The translations under genes were made by a program, and so were the position numbers. The notes beneath the pieces were generated by a model. The model was not told the DNA's origin. It made no database searches and saw only the letters and a list, made by a program, of their open reading frames with translations. From Ichthyosporea sp. XGB-2017a (taxonomy: Eukaryota; Opisthokonta; Ichthyosporea): a stretch of DNA of 64,000 nucleotides. Location: contig PDIM01010324.1 in assembly GCA_002811675.1 (NCBI GenBank), positions 1 to 64,000 on the forward strand. The letters run 5' to 3'. Shown here piece by piece: positions 11,501 to 26,500 of the stretch. Each line of letters begins with the position of its first letter. The first letter of the stretch is position 1.

Positions 11501-14500
11501 TGTAGACAGCTGTGGAACGGATATTGCATTACCCACTGTTAATGAACGACTCTGCATACCCACAGTGGCACTTGGGTTCTATAATATTAGCGTTCACCGT
11601 GCGTCGTTCCCAGCAGTGTCTTGCGCCAAAGGTGGTATACACTCAGAGCGGGTAGGAAACCTTTACATTGATGGCAGCGGTGTTGCTAAAGCAAGCAACT
11701 CCGCCCCACCGACGACCTTTCTAATCACATCAGTGGCTGTCGAGGACCTGCGCAAAAGCTGGAAAGAGATGAACCTCGCCTATGAAAACCAGGTTAAAAA
11801 GCATGCCGAAGAGCAAGTTCCCCCAAAACGAAAAAAAGTAGAAACACACAAAAAGAAATTTTTGTTCTTTACCACCGCTTCTTGGGATGTATACGCTTTT
11901 ATTCCCCCTAGCCCAGAAGAGAAGGCACAGGCTGCCAACAATGCGTGGGAAAGACGAAAGAATGATGTCATGAATGATTTTGGTTCGGTCTATCAATTTT
12001 TGGCAAGTTCTGGCTGCAGTACAGTTGGAAAGAAGTTTCCAACGGGGTCTTTTATGAAGTCTGAACCGAAGTTTGGAACCAGAGCCCGTATTCTACTTCT
12101 GTACGATGTTAGAAATCTAAATGTGTTGACGTTTGACAATCCTCAGAAATCATTGCGGTACGCTAGCAATGGTGAACGGCCGTATGCTCTAATGGTAGCT
12201 GGCGGTCTTGGTGGTATTGGAGCGAACTGTGACTCCTCCTTAGGGGACGGTGGCGAGTGTATACCTTACTCATACATGCGCGATTTTTCGGACAATTCGA
12301 CAAATGTAGGTAACTTTTTCCCTCCTTTGTACTATGATTCCGTCAGCCAAACAATTCGCTTGAAAGACACCAGTGCCCCAAATATGTACCAAACTTATTT
12401 CACGATCACACCTGTAGAGCGTATCAATACACCAGGAAATCCATCTTGTAGCTCTCCTGTGAAAATTTCCAATCTTAAACCAAAAGTAACTGTATGGGTC
12501 CCGAAATTTGCCCCTGTGCAAATGCAAACATTTTCCAAGCCCGATGGTTTTGGCTTTATTAGTCCATTTGTACCTCTGCGCTTCACCAGGGCCCTTTACA
12601 GTGAGAGACCAATTGATACAATGTATAGTGTCGGGGAGAAAAGAGAGCCCGTTTTGGATGAATATTGGCCAAAGGGAGGGCGTTTTCCGTCGCCGTTTGA
12701 TCGCCATTTTTTTGAATACCAAGAGTACAGGAGTGAGGTGACACAAGAAAAGGATTTCAGTGGCCAAATTGGTAGGCGCACAATATTTGTAGACCCTCTC
12801 AAAATGTCAACTGTATATATTCTCAGTGATCCAAGCAGTTTTTGTTTCATTGCATGCATCGAAATATTTGACTGCCGACTATTTTGTGATTTCAGTCTTT
12901 ATGATGGCACACGACTATTGGACTTCACACCGGTGGTGTCACTCGATAGTGATGAAGATATTGCTGGGGTTTATAACTTTGACAAAGTGCCTGTTTCGGG
13001 AATGCTTACTGTTCTCGGAAAAACACGGAGTCGTCGCGGAAGTGGCAAAATCAGCAATGAAAATGCATTGGCGGTATCAATGTGTAAAGCAAAACGAGTA
13101 ACGAGTAAGTGCATACGATTCTTGTACAAGCAAATGCGCAACGCCTTTCATGATGACACTGCAATGAACTTCTTTGAGTCGTATTTAATGACCAACAGTT
13201 ACAGTTTTTATATGCCCAAGGAAGTTGCCGATGCCCGTACTTTGGCCATTGGAAAAGAAGCTTTTAACTTTGAGGGAATTCTGGGCCAGATAAAAGCCCG
13301 TACGGATATGTTCGAAAAGCGAAGCGAAGGTGAAGCACTTATGCGTGCGCGAGCGTTTAAGGAAAAGCTCCTAAAAGAGTGGAGGTGGCTCGTATTTGAG
13401 CCAAAGACGGTGTTTATGCGCAAGGAAGCCATTGAAAAAGTAAAAGAGCTGTTAAACGAATATAATACTTTAGATGATAAACCATATTCTGCCCAGTTAC
13501 GAGCTGGTAATACAATTTTGCTCCACGTATGTCTTAGTAAATCCATTTTGAGTAGATACCATACTGAAAGGCATGAGTCTTTGATTGCGGGTTCACAAGA
13601 AGACATCAATCAGGATTCGTATGGGAGAACCGACGAACGACTCTTTCGCCGTTCGGTAAATTCGTCCCCGATATCATCTCCGGAATCTTCATTGAAGGAC
13701 CTAGTGCACACTACAGTTGCTAAAATGGTCGAGCGCCAAACTTTTGATGAAAGTAAAGTTAACATAAGTTCATTTGTTTCGCAAAATAGTGATGCTATGT
13801 TGAAAGGCGAAACCAAAAGGCTATTCGGAGAAGAATCGTTTGATTATGTAAAAAATATCACACTGAAGGCAGCCCAGGATGAAGCCAAGAATGGAACAAA
13901 CTCGAAACGCCCGCTGCTTCGGGATCTGTATGATGTTAGAGCAGTGCAATCTCTGAATTGCCACGACTACCAGACCGATGCTTCCTTTTGCATGATTGGT
14001 GAGGAACCTGCTGATCTTCTAACTGTGACTTTTAGCGTTACTCACGTTAATGAAATTGGTCAGCTCCACCCTCCTCAAACGTATACCCAAGTTTGCTACC
14101 GTAAGGGCGAGTGTAGGTCAAATAGATTTCTCATTCCGAATACTAAGACTGTTGGGTATATCATGTTTGTGATGGACAAGCAGAATCAGGTTCTACGATT
14201 TGATCTTCTGGGTATGAGAGAAAAAGGGCCGAAATATTTTGAAGCGCCATGGCTTTACTACATGGGCCATTCTTTTGCTCATTCAAGTTGTTTCGAAACG
14301 GGAAGCTGTTATGATGACAACTCAGGGAATGGAAAAATATTTGACGACTTTAAGAATGCACAAGATGAATCGACAGGTAGTGGGGAGGTTCTAATACTTC
14401 GAAGTGCACCGAAAGGAGTGAAACTATTTCCTGAAATTTCAAAAGTATATATAAGCAACGTTGAAATTAAAGAGAATAATTTTCAATACTTCAATTCTCA

Positions 14501-17500
14501 CCCCTTCGCAGCATTCGTGCGGCCTTGTGACTTAAAAATGGCAGTGGACCCTGAATTATCGCGTAGGATGATGGTCGCATCATTTGTAGAATTCGAATAT
14601 AAGAATAAGATTGAGAATCAGTTTGTTATTTTTGTGTATGTTTGCTACAGGGTATGCGAAAGGCATACCATGTCGATTGGCAGTGTAATAAGTAAAAACA
14701 GAGATTTTGCAGATTTCAAAGTTCCGCGAGAGGGTGACGACGTTCGTTCACAAATTGAAGCAGCTTTGATTGGATCACCAGAAGTGAAAGGTTCTATTGA
14801 ATGGGAGAGATCTTCAGGTCTTCCAAATGACGGGTATCAAATGGGATATTATTCTCAGACAATCGGAAGCATGGAAATGATTTTATCCAATGTCACTGCT
14901 TATTTAAAAAGAGTTGACAATGTTAAGAAAGCTGCTGAAAAGTATACTGATACCCTGGTAAATGGGTTTAGTAAGGCTGCGGGGTTGATCGAGGAGCGGC
15001 TGCTTTGGAGTTTTGAGAATGTTGAGCTTTCTAATGTTACTAGATCCATTGTCGATGAAGTGAGCGGGGAAACATTTATGATCACAAAGTCCCCAGCAGA
15101 TCAATTTGCTCGGTATTTGTCTGAGCTTAAAGCGTATCACTGGGCCCTCAAAGCTATGGAGTCGCTTCTTGATCGTTCGAAAAATGTCGTATCAGCTGAT
15201 CAGCTTTACGATGCGCAGCGAGATGTGAATGATCTCATTATTAAGATGCAATATGATTTTCTTAGATCAGTACGTGATTCGCAATTCAACGATTCTGATA
15301 CTTCAAATATAACGCAAGGATATGATGCCTCAAGAACATCTTTAACTTGGAAAAAGTTGGATAATTTCTTCCACTATTTCTCTCTTCCTAGCATGGCCAT
15401 CTATCCGTTCTTGATTGTAATCTATGGACAATATGGGATTCAAATCAATCGCACGATATCGGAGAAACAAATGCATTGCGTCAGTATTGGAAATGGTGAA
15501 TGTTTTCTGGGGGGGCCAGACATTGCGTTGCTTGTTCGGTATAGGATGGACACCGTGAATGGTAATGTGTATCTGCATATGTTATCCCCTTGTTTGGCAG
15601 AGGATAATCCATCCGAGGTGTGCACTATGTTTAATATACAGCGAAACCAAATCAACAATGCCAATGAGGGCATTGTACAATTCAAACAAGGAAAGTACAC
15701 AATTATCTTTTCCACCGAGTCATATATTAAACCCAGGATAGATCAAAACCCTGTTAAAGGATACCATTCCACAGAATGGACGAGTGGAATTGTAAAATAT
15801 CGGTATACTCGTTTGGATGTAAATGACAGTGAAATTAGTGGACATGCGGAGGAAAATGATTCGCTGGGACATATGATCAGTTCATTAAGCTGTGGCTCAC
15901 ATTTTGACCTCACAGCCCCTCTTCCTCAGTACATATGTCCTTGCCAACATCCCTACCTTCCCAATCGGTGTTCATGTAACAAACAGCGACATGAAATGGA
16001 AAACGAGGATGGCGAGTGCGTTTGTGATTCACTTAACAATTTTGCAAAGGATCCTAATAATGCGAAGCTTTGTACTTGTGATATTTCCAAGGGTCTAAAG
16101 CAGCATCCTACCAATCCCGAACTTTGTGTTTGCGCAATGGGGAGAAATCGCGTTTTCAACAATGTTACTCGGCGGTGCGAATGCAACAAGGGTGCTTCCT
16201 TCTATGAAGACTCCGATTTACATGTGTGTGTATTCCAATCTCCCTTTTCTGCCAAGGTTCGATCTGTTCGAAAGTTCCAGTGTAGCGATGGAGAACTTTT
16301 TGATTTTTCTATTTTGAGATGTGTACCTGCCATGGATCATTCAGACGCATTACCCGCGCCACAAGAAAGTGGGAGAGTGGCATATTCATCCTCTTCCAGG
16401 GATTCTTCTGTGGGTATTGAGTGGGACTCATTTGAGGATGCAGGATCGTATAATAATTATAAGGAGAAAAAATTGTTTGCCGACGTAAAACTTCAAATGT
16501 CTGACATAGACACTTCCAATCCCCGAGATGAAATGGATACCAGCAAGATAGCATCTCAAGCGGATGAGAATTTTCACGGCAGCTTGTTTGTGACCAAACC
16601 GTACTTTACCCTTCGCGAAGAACTTTTGAAAGGATCGAATATAGGTGCCGAGTCAATGGATACATCTGCAAATAGTGACCTGGTAGATGCTCTTAAAATA
16701 TATTCAAGTAGTGGTTGGGTGAAACCATTGAAAATAATTCACATTGGTCAAGTGGGGATTGAAGCCGAGTATGAAATACCGATGGTTCAGATCCCTTTTG
16801 GAGCAAAGAACAATGATATTCTTTCTAGAATGGGATTGAATACTATAACCGAGATGAGCATCATAAATGAAACTTTCACAAGTATTCCAACGGGGTTCTT
16901 TGATGGCCTGAACAATCTGTATTCTTTGCGGATCGAGGACTGTGAGCTGTCCGACTTTTCATCTCATAAAACATTGCAGGGGATAACTGCGCTTACAAGT
17001 TTGAGTCTCCAGGGTAACAAAATCAAGGACATTGGGACAGATGTATTCCGCGGCCTCCAAGCTTTGAAATACCTGGATTTGCGAAATAATGAGCTAAGTC
17101 ATATCGGGACCTCTACATTTTGTCCGATTGCTATAAACCTGCTTCAATTGAAAATAGATGAAAAGGTATCGCTGTGTTTACCCGGAAAATTGTTTAATAG
17201 ACAAGATTTCCAAATTGAAAGTAAGGGATCGATGTTGTTCACGCCTTCGCGTGATTTAAATGCGAAGTACAAATGTACCGATGAATCAGTATGTGGATTA
17301 TCCTCTGGTGCAAAGTGCACTACTTCCACTGGCGAGCTTACAGCTTCCCTGAAGTGTATTTCGCAAATCTCTGTCGGTGTCGAGCAATATTCCAGCAGTC
17401 TCACATCGGTCATCCTCCGCAAAAATTCTCTTGATAAGAATGCGTATCCTTTGGCTGTACGCACAATTTCGTTTACAAATTTTTTTGTATTGACTGCTCG

Positions 17501-20500
17501 ATCAACACTAGAAATTAACTTTGGAACAGAGAATGTGGAACTGGTGGATTTCGATACCTTAATTGTAAAAAATGCTGCAATTAATTTCTTTAGCTCAACC
17601 TTTACTCAAGGTCTTTACTTTGTCAAAGCCTTTCTTTTAATTGACTGTGATATTAGATCAATAGAAGTTGGCATATTTAAGAACATGCCCTACTTACACG
17701 AACTGCGTTTCAGTGGCAATAATATCACGTCTCTTGTGGATGGAATATTTTCACATACAAGTAGTCTTCAAGTGCTTGATTTGTCAGGCAATGGTATTAA
17801 AAGTATTGAAAAAAGAGTCTTTAATATTCCAACACTTACTGAATTATATCTTCAAGGCAATGAAATAGAAGAGCTGCCAACTACTGTGTTTGATGGTCTT
17901 GTTAACTTGCAGAAGTTGTATTTGAACTCCAATCGTATACGCCTTTTGCCAAGTAAGTTATTCCGGTCCCTAGTTTCAATACAGGAAATCGATATATCTG
18001 ATAACATGGCGGGACTCTTGGTAGATGTGTTTGATGAATTAGTAGCCGCTCCTAGTCTCATTAGAGTTGGTATAACATCTCTAGTTTGCCTACCGTATAA
18101 TTTATACTCTAGCACTATCATAGAGCCTTTTAAAGACATTGTTTTCTGCAAGGACACGAACGAAGATGAAGGCTTTTTACAGTTTAAATCCGAAACTAGT
18201 ACCTCCTTTAAGAAAGTGAAAGACTTAAACTCTGGTGAAAAGGGCAATTCTACGTTAAATAGTGGCGCACTACCTCAAAACGATAGCTCATTGTCATCAG
18301 CGGGAGAGCGGGTGTCTTCTCAACCGTCACAAAACACTAAAACTTTATTTACTAAGCAAGACTATCAAAATCAGCAATTACTTCAGATGCATATCAGTGA
18401 ACAATCCCATGGTAGTGTTAGTAAGTGCCCTTTACACACTTTGAAATGCCCAAGAAGTGGTCGGTTATGCGAAAGCGATGACGATTGCTCAAGTAATGTG
18501 CTGAGAGGAGATTATAACTTCTGTGCTCCTCACGGAGAGTGCATATGTGGCGAATATGCAACAGGACCCAGATGTAACGTGCCTACAGGGACGGTCATAG
18601 TGGAAGTAAATGGGAACCAAGTCGTTTACAACCGTGTTCCGTTGTACAGTGACAGCCTTCGTAAATACGTTTCGTCTCAGTCCTACCGCATTGAAATAAC
18701 GAGTCCATATGTAGATAACCATGTCTTTAATAATGGTTTGTTTGATGGACTGAAAAGACTGGCCACGATAATCATTCGTACTGTTGTACCGCTTATTGAG
18801 CCCATCTCACCCAGTCCAGAGTTTTTTGCGAAACACCCAGCAATTAAGCATGCATCTGATATTCAGGTTGTGGAACCCAAGTTAAATTACCGAGACACAT
18901 CTCGGTTTGTTTTTGATTCCGATTCGTTGGATAAATTGACCATTTTGGCATCCCAAAAACGATCGCGAAGGGGGGATATTGAACTCCAGAGCGCTGTGTG
19001 TTTAGAGTTGAGCCAAAGTGTTGAGAGGGCTATTATTGACTCTCTACCAAAACTCCCAAATTCTCGAACACCCATAGTTCGTACTGCCCTTGTAAACTTT
19101 CGAGATCAAATGGCGCACGAAAGTAATGGGTGTGGTATAAAGAATCATCAAACTCATCCAACAGTTTCCGGGAGACCTCAAACTTCTCCTTTTACGAACC
19201 TTTTGATAGAAGACTCGTTTGTATTTGTGGACACAAACTTGAAGTTTGGTGCCATTCTTTTTTCGTCTAACTCAGGAAATTTCCGTGATAAAACAAACTC
19301 GTACCGCATAATATCAATTGTTACTTTGCTTTCCCCGGAATCAAGCTCTTTTCCTGAGGCGAGCAAACTTGCGTTTGAATTTCTATCAGCTGTGAGCGCC
19401 TGCAAAAGTATACAGACTTTAAACATAATTAGTGATCAAGTATCTAATTTCTGGCCGAATGCGCTTCTGATATGCGGTCAAACAACATTGATCAATACTG
19501 CGTTCCTGTCATCAATTGCTCCCGTTCACTTCAGTGCCTTTCTGCAAAGTGAGGCGGGTCTTTTTATTAACTATGGAATAAGTAAAAGACTAAAAGTAAT
19601 TTGCGAGCCAGCCAGCATACACAAACTAGGGGCCCGTGTTTGTGAACAGGAACTTTCTTGCTATGGATGTGATGAGTTGTCAGAATGTAGCTTTGCCTCT
19701 TTAAGGTTTTCTACTGATTCTCCTTCTGCTCCTCCAGAATCCGATGTAGCTCAAATGTCAAGAAGAGTGGTGGTCGTAAATTCAATAACCCAAACAGCAC
19801 TCTTGGGCTCTAGTCTTGGGCAGTGTATTTATGATCTGGCCCAAAGTACGTGGTATGGTAGTGTTGGAACTTCTACTGAAGGGTCTCTTCCATCGAGTGA
19901 AATAAGGTCTATTTCAATGGAGTTGTCCGATTGCCAAATTTTGAGAGACTTTAAATCCACTGTAACCGAAATATACATGGACCAAAATATGATACACACC
20001 CAGTCGTTCGGAATTCTTCCTTACGCTTCGGATAGCACAAAAGACGCTGTCGACTCGGTTTTGAGTCTCACGTGTGATCTAGGTCAGCTTGACTTGAGGT
20101 TTCTGCTTAAACTAAAGGTTCTTGTTCTTCAGTTTATAAGTCCAAACGCACTGTACCTTGGCTTACCTATTAAATACTTGAAGCGAAACGATTCGGATTT
20201 TCTTCCGTACCTAAATGATCTTCCATCTACTAGCATTTTAGTCATGCCAGAAAAGGGTGAAACTGAAACGGGTAGTGAAATGGCGGATTCCAAGTCATTA
20301 AATACATATCTTCGAAAATTTAAGTTTATATTACAGTCAGAGTTGAAACTCGGTACTAAAAACCATCACGTAATTGAGTGTTCCGGTTCCTCTGCTAGAA
20401 AATGTGAAAATTGTCTGTCTGACCCCACAAACGACATGAACAATCTTATGCCTTGCTATTATGATTCTTGTCCTAGCGTACTATCCTTTACACCTTGTAG

Positions 20501-23500
20501 TGCCCATGGGGTATGTTTTAATGATCAATGCATTTGCAATGATGGTTGGACGGGCTCGAGTTGTTCGAGGCCTAGACTGCGCAAGTACGGGGGAAGCGTG
20601 ATGAGTTCGCTGAATTCTTTCACCAGTCAAAAGTCTCTTCTTAATTCGGATCGGGGTAGTGATCTTACATACTGTTCTGGACTTGGCCACTTTAGTCAGG
20701 TAACTGGGTCCTGCATCTGTTTTAATTCTGGCTCGGGCAGACACTGTGACAAATGCGGAAATGGGGCTTTTTGTGAAAATGGAGGAGTTTGTGAATCAAA
20801 CAATTGCATCTGCCCCGAAACGCATTCTGGCGCAATGTGTCAGTACGTTTTTGTGAATGTAGCGATAGCAAGTGTGCACGGAAGCCGTAAGTTACCTACC
20901 TTTTCAACTTTAAAGCTCGCTTTAAAGCCTTTCATGTTTGTGGAGCCACACCCTTGGTATGCTCTTGTACCCCCCTTAGATACCATTACCATGATTCGCA
21001 TTGAACAGTACTCCCCCATTGATAAAACGCGGTTTGCTTGGATCCGAGAAATCCCACCTTATGCCTTTTTTGGCTTAACTTCAGTCAATATTGTGGACTT
21101 GAGTAGAATTAAACTAGAAGCCAATCAAAATATCGATCAGAAGATACAGGCATCAGTAAAGAAAGCAAACGGTGAAGGTGACTTTGCAAAAGCTAGTGAT
21201 TCTGGAAGTACATTAAATTTTAATCCCCTAATTGATCACTTGAAAATATCTGGCAGGGCGTTTGATTATATACGTAACCTGAGGGATCTTTATGTTCCAA
21301 TGGTGAGCAAGCTGTGCACATCCAGTTTAAAGCAATTTGCACTAAAGCACTTGAATGTCTGGATGAGAGATTGTCGACTTGATAGAGAATGCTGCACCAA
21401 CAGAGAAATACAAGTCCTTCACGAATCTACAAGCGTTCGTATTGGCCATTACAATGGGAATATATTAGATTCTACCTCTGTTGGCCTACAATGTGATTCT
21501 TGGAATATATTTGACCAATCGTCAGAATCTATCACGACCACGTATGACACTCAGTTATCATTGTACTGGTTAAGTAAATGGTCAATATCTTATGCTTCAT
21601 GTGGGGGTGCCTTTTTGCGACTAGTGAAAGGTCCTGTTCATGTTGACAAAAGCCGTTCTCGAAGAAATTCCTTTGGTGCTGGGTTTGTCCTTTCGGAACA
21701 TGGAAGTGACTCGAACTTAAAATTCCCGTTTAAGGGCTCAAAGGTAGAAAGCAAAAGGCAATTTGGTTTGGGGGTTTTCGAAGTTGAAATATCCCTGCCT
21801 TGCAAATCTAATAATGTGATTGCGGGTGCTTGGCTAGGACAACGAGAAGCACTTGATCGCGTGTTTGCTTATCCTTGTACAGGCCGCTTGCGTTTTGCAG
21901 ATATTAGGTATGATAGCGCAGGCAAAGTTAATATTTCTAGCTATCTTAACTTTCCTGGTGGAAGCGAGTGTTTAAGTAGTGGTGCTCAGTACAGAAAAGT
22001 TGTTAGATTGAAGACATATGGCAATATTCCCAATAGGCTGCCAACGTCTGTTTTCCGTGACCAGACATATGACTGCCAAGGGCATCAAAGCCCATGGAGC
22101 ACTGAGGAAGTAAATCATCGTTTGAATCGCATTTGCACGAGCTCTGCTTTGCACTTTTTGCTCAACGTAAGGTTAATATGGAATGAGAAAGCTGTTGTTA
22201 TCGAGTTTTCGATGCCTGATTACTCTGAGGAGGTGAGATCAGTAACATTTAGAGGAGACTATTATGATATACCTTATATGAATCATCATCTGATCTTTCT
22301 TCATGGGGCTTCTTCGTCCGACCCTCCAGAAGATACTCCAGTTGATGGCTATGATGTTGCACTTCCTGGTAAGGGCCATGATGCGAAACCTAGGGAGGTG
22401 CAAATTAGAAGTATACGCTATAGTCCCTTATGCGAAGGTCAAAAAATTACTTTTCAGCTTCTTTTGTCCCATTCAGCGCGTACAGATCAAACTTGTGACT
22501 ACACAGAACTAAAACATTATGTACTGACCCGATACCCGCTATCGCGATTCCGTGTTGTGTCAAAAGTAAGCCGGCTGATTGAACAGCAAACACCAACATG
22601 CAATCTTATTTTTTTACCTGAGTATGTCCCCGATTCCCAGCTGACCATTTTTGCCAGAACTCGATTTGAAGGCAAATGCATACGACGAGATAATTGGGTT
22701 GCACCTTTGCGCACTGGCCTGAAGCTTATAGGACTTGTATATATACCTTCGAACTTTATTTCGCGACCAGTTGATCGTTTTTGCAGTTTTCAAAGGTATT
22801 ATCAACCCCTTAAACAGAATACAGTGTCGAAAGACTCTTTAGATCAGTTTCTCAATGATGGTAGTAGTCAGTTTCCTTTATACTCTTCGGTGCAAGACAG
22901 AAGCACTACAATTTATGACCAATACTTTACGCCAGAAGAAAAAAACGTAGTTTTTGTTGAGCAGCGTATATCAGACTTACAGCTTATGTTTCAGATGCCA
23001 AGCAAGTCCCAAATAGTCTACCGATATGGATTGCATCCAGATCCAGCAATTCGTGTGAGCTTCAACCTTCAATTACGCGGGGAAAACGAAAGCGACAAGG
23101 CCCCAAATTCAAACGATGATAATGCTGATAATGCTCGTCAAATACTTTTCGAAGGTCGATTAGCAAGATCCAAATTTATGCAAAATTCTGGTGGGGATGC
23201 ATTGGTCGCAAGACTGAGTAAAACGTTTGAAAGGGGAAAGAGTAATTTTCGTCTGGAAATCTTTGTAGTTAAATCGCCGCATGAGGACAATGCCAATGGG
23301 GTTCTGGTATATGAGAAAGTTCAGGAAAAAGACTACACGTTAAATGACATAATCAGCCCCAGCTCAATAACCGTTCAAATGATGATTTGCTATACCCCAA
23401 TTCGAGATGATGAAGTTGGGTCTCGAAACATTATGGCCAAAAACGGCGTAAATGCCGTTGTGCATTTGACAGAGGTTCTTCCGTTGCCCACCCAGGCTTC

Positions 23501-26500
23501 AGGTGTTCGAGAAAAGGCAATTGAAAATTACAAGAAAGAATATGCGTACTTTTTTACAGGGGAAACGTATCAACTTGATGGAATGCAGTCTTTACTTTTG
23601 AGTGACGTGAGATTTTCGACAGACCAAAGTCTTTACCAGTGCCCATATAGTGTGCGCTACTCCCTTACAGATCCGTACATGGGAAGAGTTTTAAGGGATA
23701 CATTTGGCTGTACTAGTGATACGAATTTTATGAACTGTGTCTCAAAGAATAGCTACTCTGTGGCACCATTTGGCGACTCTGCGAGAGATATGTACATCGA
23801 CGAAACGAATCGCCTTGCTTTTAATAAGAATGCATGGTCTATTGTCGGAAATATGGCCGTGGTGCACAAAGCAACTCAGAAGGTGGGCAGTAAAGAGTCG
23901 TGCGGTGGTGAGCAAACGTTTGGGGGCCGATATACCGTCAATGTGAACTTGGGTCAACTAAAAGTCATTGAAAGTGATGCTTTAAAAGATATAGTGGATA
24001 AATGGACAGAAAAGGATCAAAGAGCAGTCACACCGTTTGATGCCATCAAAGCTTCGCCCACATTCGCTTTTCGAATAACCGACAGCCTATCTTGTGCAGC
24101 ACAAAGCCCTGTTACGTGCGTTATGGCCATTGATGTTTTACTGTTTGTAACTGATTCGAAAAGGAAGTTTGTAACGGCACTGATCCGCAATGGATATCCA
24201 AAATGGGGTAAGAATTATGCAAGCGCGGGAGTGAGTGGCAGCACCACACAGTGGGGATTGGAGGTTTTGAATAATAGGAACTCAGAAAAAGTGCAAGGCA
24301 TATTTTCGATTGATTCATCGAACCGTAGTGTTATGTCTCTCAATAATGTGGGACTAGAAGTTTTTCTGTTTCCCCAATTTGAAAGAGGCGATAGTAACAT
24401 GGTTTATGTCTTTTTTCGAGATAATTCTATTGTTGTTGAGGTGTATATTTACTGTGAATTTAAATTTTCCCATGTTCTTTATGTGATTGGTGCCAAAAAC
24501 CCTGGTGTTCGTACTGAAGTAGAGATAGTACAGCCAGTTACATTTGAAAATGGTATCGATATGGGCAGTAGACATTTAGTATTTTCAGATTGTTTTCAGG
24601 AACCTTCGAACTGTGAGGTTTTACGTGGAGCGACTGAAGAATTCTGGAGCGCAACTGGTTCTCCGATGATCAAGAAAAATCAAAAGAAAAGTGGGGACAC
24701 AAATTCCAAAAACAGTTTGCCATGTAGCATTTTTTTAAAAAAGCATTCTGCTATACAATATCCGGTTAAATTTTCCACTGGGGCAAGAACAAGCATTACC
24801 TTTGAGATTGCTGCCTTATCATTTTATGCAATTCCCGAAAGTGTGATTTTTGCAATTCAAATCACCAAAGGTTTTGGCGTTCTTGATGAAACATATGAGT
24901 TTGTCGACTATACCCACACAAGTGAAGTCTCATACAACAAGGATTCTGTTGCCATCTTTATTACAGTGGGATGTGAATCACGTAAAGGGAAGGAAGAGTG
25001 TTACGCATATCTGAAAACCGCTGTATTCTTCAGCTCACACTCTACCTGGAAATGTAATGATTCCGAGACCGAGTCGATACCACGCTGTAGTCCAGATGTC
25101 CCACATGGTGAAGTTACGTTTATCTGCCAAACACCTCCTGGTTCAAATGGCATTACAAACAGTTTTATTGTGAAAACTGAGTCACTGAAACAGGTTACGC
25201 CAAAAGGATTTGTCACGCTTAAAGATATTGTTGTACGTGACCCGTTTAACTTATACATGGAGTATAAAGAAGGCATTCACGTAAAAAAAGGCGAAATATT
25301 GAACGAGAATAACAACGATGTCGTCTTGAACACAAACATCGCCCTGAATAAGACATGTGCAAACAGAGATCTTAATTGCGGCTTTTCTATTGTTGCACAA
25401 TGCCAGGAAAATTGTTTCTACGCCAAATTACAGAAATTCTCCGTCGATGACAAAAGTCGAACTGATGTTACTATCCTTCCACCTTTGCCGCAAAAATTTA
25501 CTGGCATCAGCAAAGACAAATCGGGATCTGATATTTGCAGATCTTTGAATGTCTATGAGACCGAGGCGTGCTACTCGCCTTTAATGACTAGTGAGGAAAG
25601 CTTAACAGGAAACCCTCTTTGGTCGATATATTCAGATAACCCTTCCTCTTCCGGCCACCTTTATGTGGTCGGCACAGGGGAGTTGCTTATTGCAAGGAAG
25701 GCATCTTCGGGCTTACGATTAGACTCACATGCTTTGGATTTCGGTTACAGATTTGTTATCCGGCCTCCTGAAAAGACAACGTGTTTGACAGAGCCTTTCA
25801 TGAATCATTCAAAAGACTACTCTAAGCAATACCGCCTATACCTCGTCCTTGATTCTGGCCAGGATTCTGTAACGCGCTATTTGCTACTAGGTGGTAGCAG
25901 CGGAGATGAACGTTGGAGTTTCGAGGAGAATATTCGCATCAAAAAGCTGCTCACGGTTGGAGATAGTACCATTCAGAATTATGGTATTCCAATGGTCAAG
26001 CCAAGATCCTCGTCGCTTATTGAGAGGCCTTTTACGCCCACCAGCGGCCCCCTGCACATTGTTGTTCAATCTGTCGATGGTAGCTATGAAAAGCCATTTT
26101 ATATATTGTATGATGATCCACAAACGTTCACTGAAGACTCTGGTAAAGACAAAGTCAAAGTCAAGGGCAGTAGAGTGGTTGAAGTTTATATCCCAAGATT
26201 CCTGACTGGCGGAAATAGTCCTAAATATTACCTGACATATGGCTTTAACATTCCAAAGAAGCCTCCGGAAGAATATCAAACTTCTTTTTGGAAGTTATTG
26301 CCTGAAGCTCAAGGAAATAAGGAGAAAGTCAGAAGCCGACTTGTGTTCGAATACTGTGACGATGAAGAAACGACTCTCTGCTTTCCCCAAGATGATTCCG
26401 AATCTGACCTTAATGATAAATCACTGGCGATCAATGCACTATCGATTGTGTACAATATATATTTCAGACCAAGTCGATATAAACGCAGCTATCCCACTCA

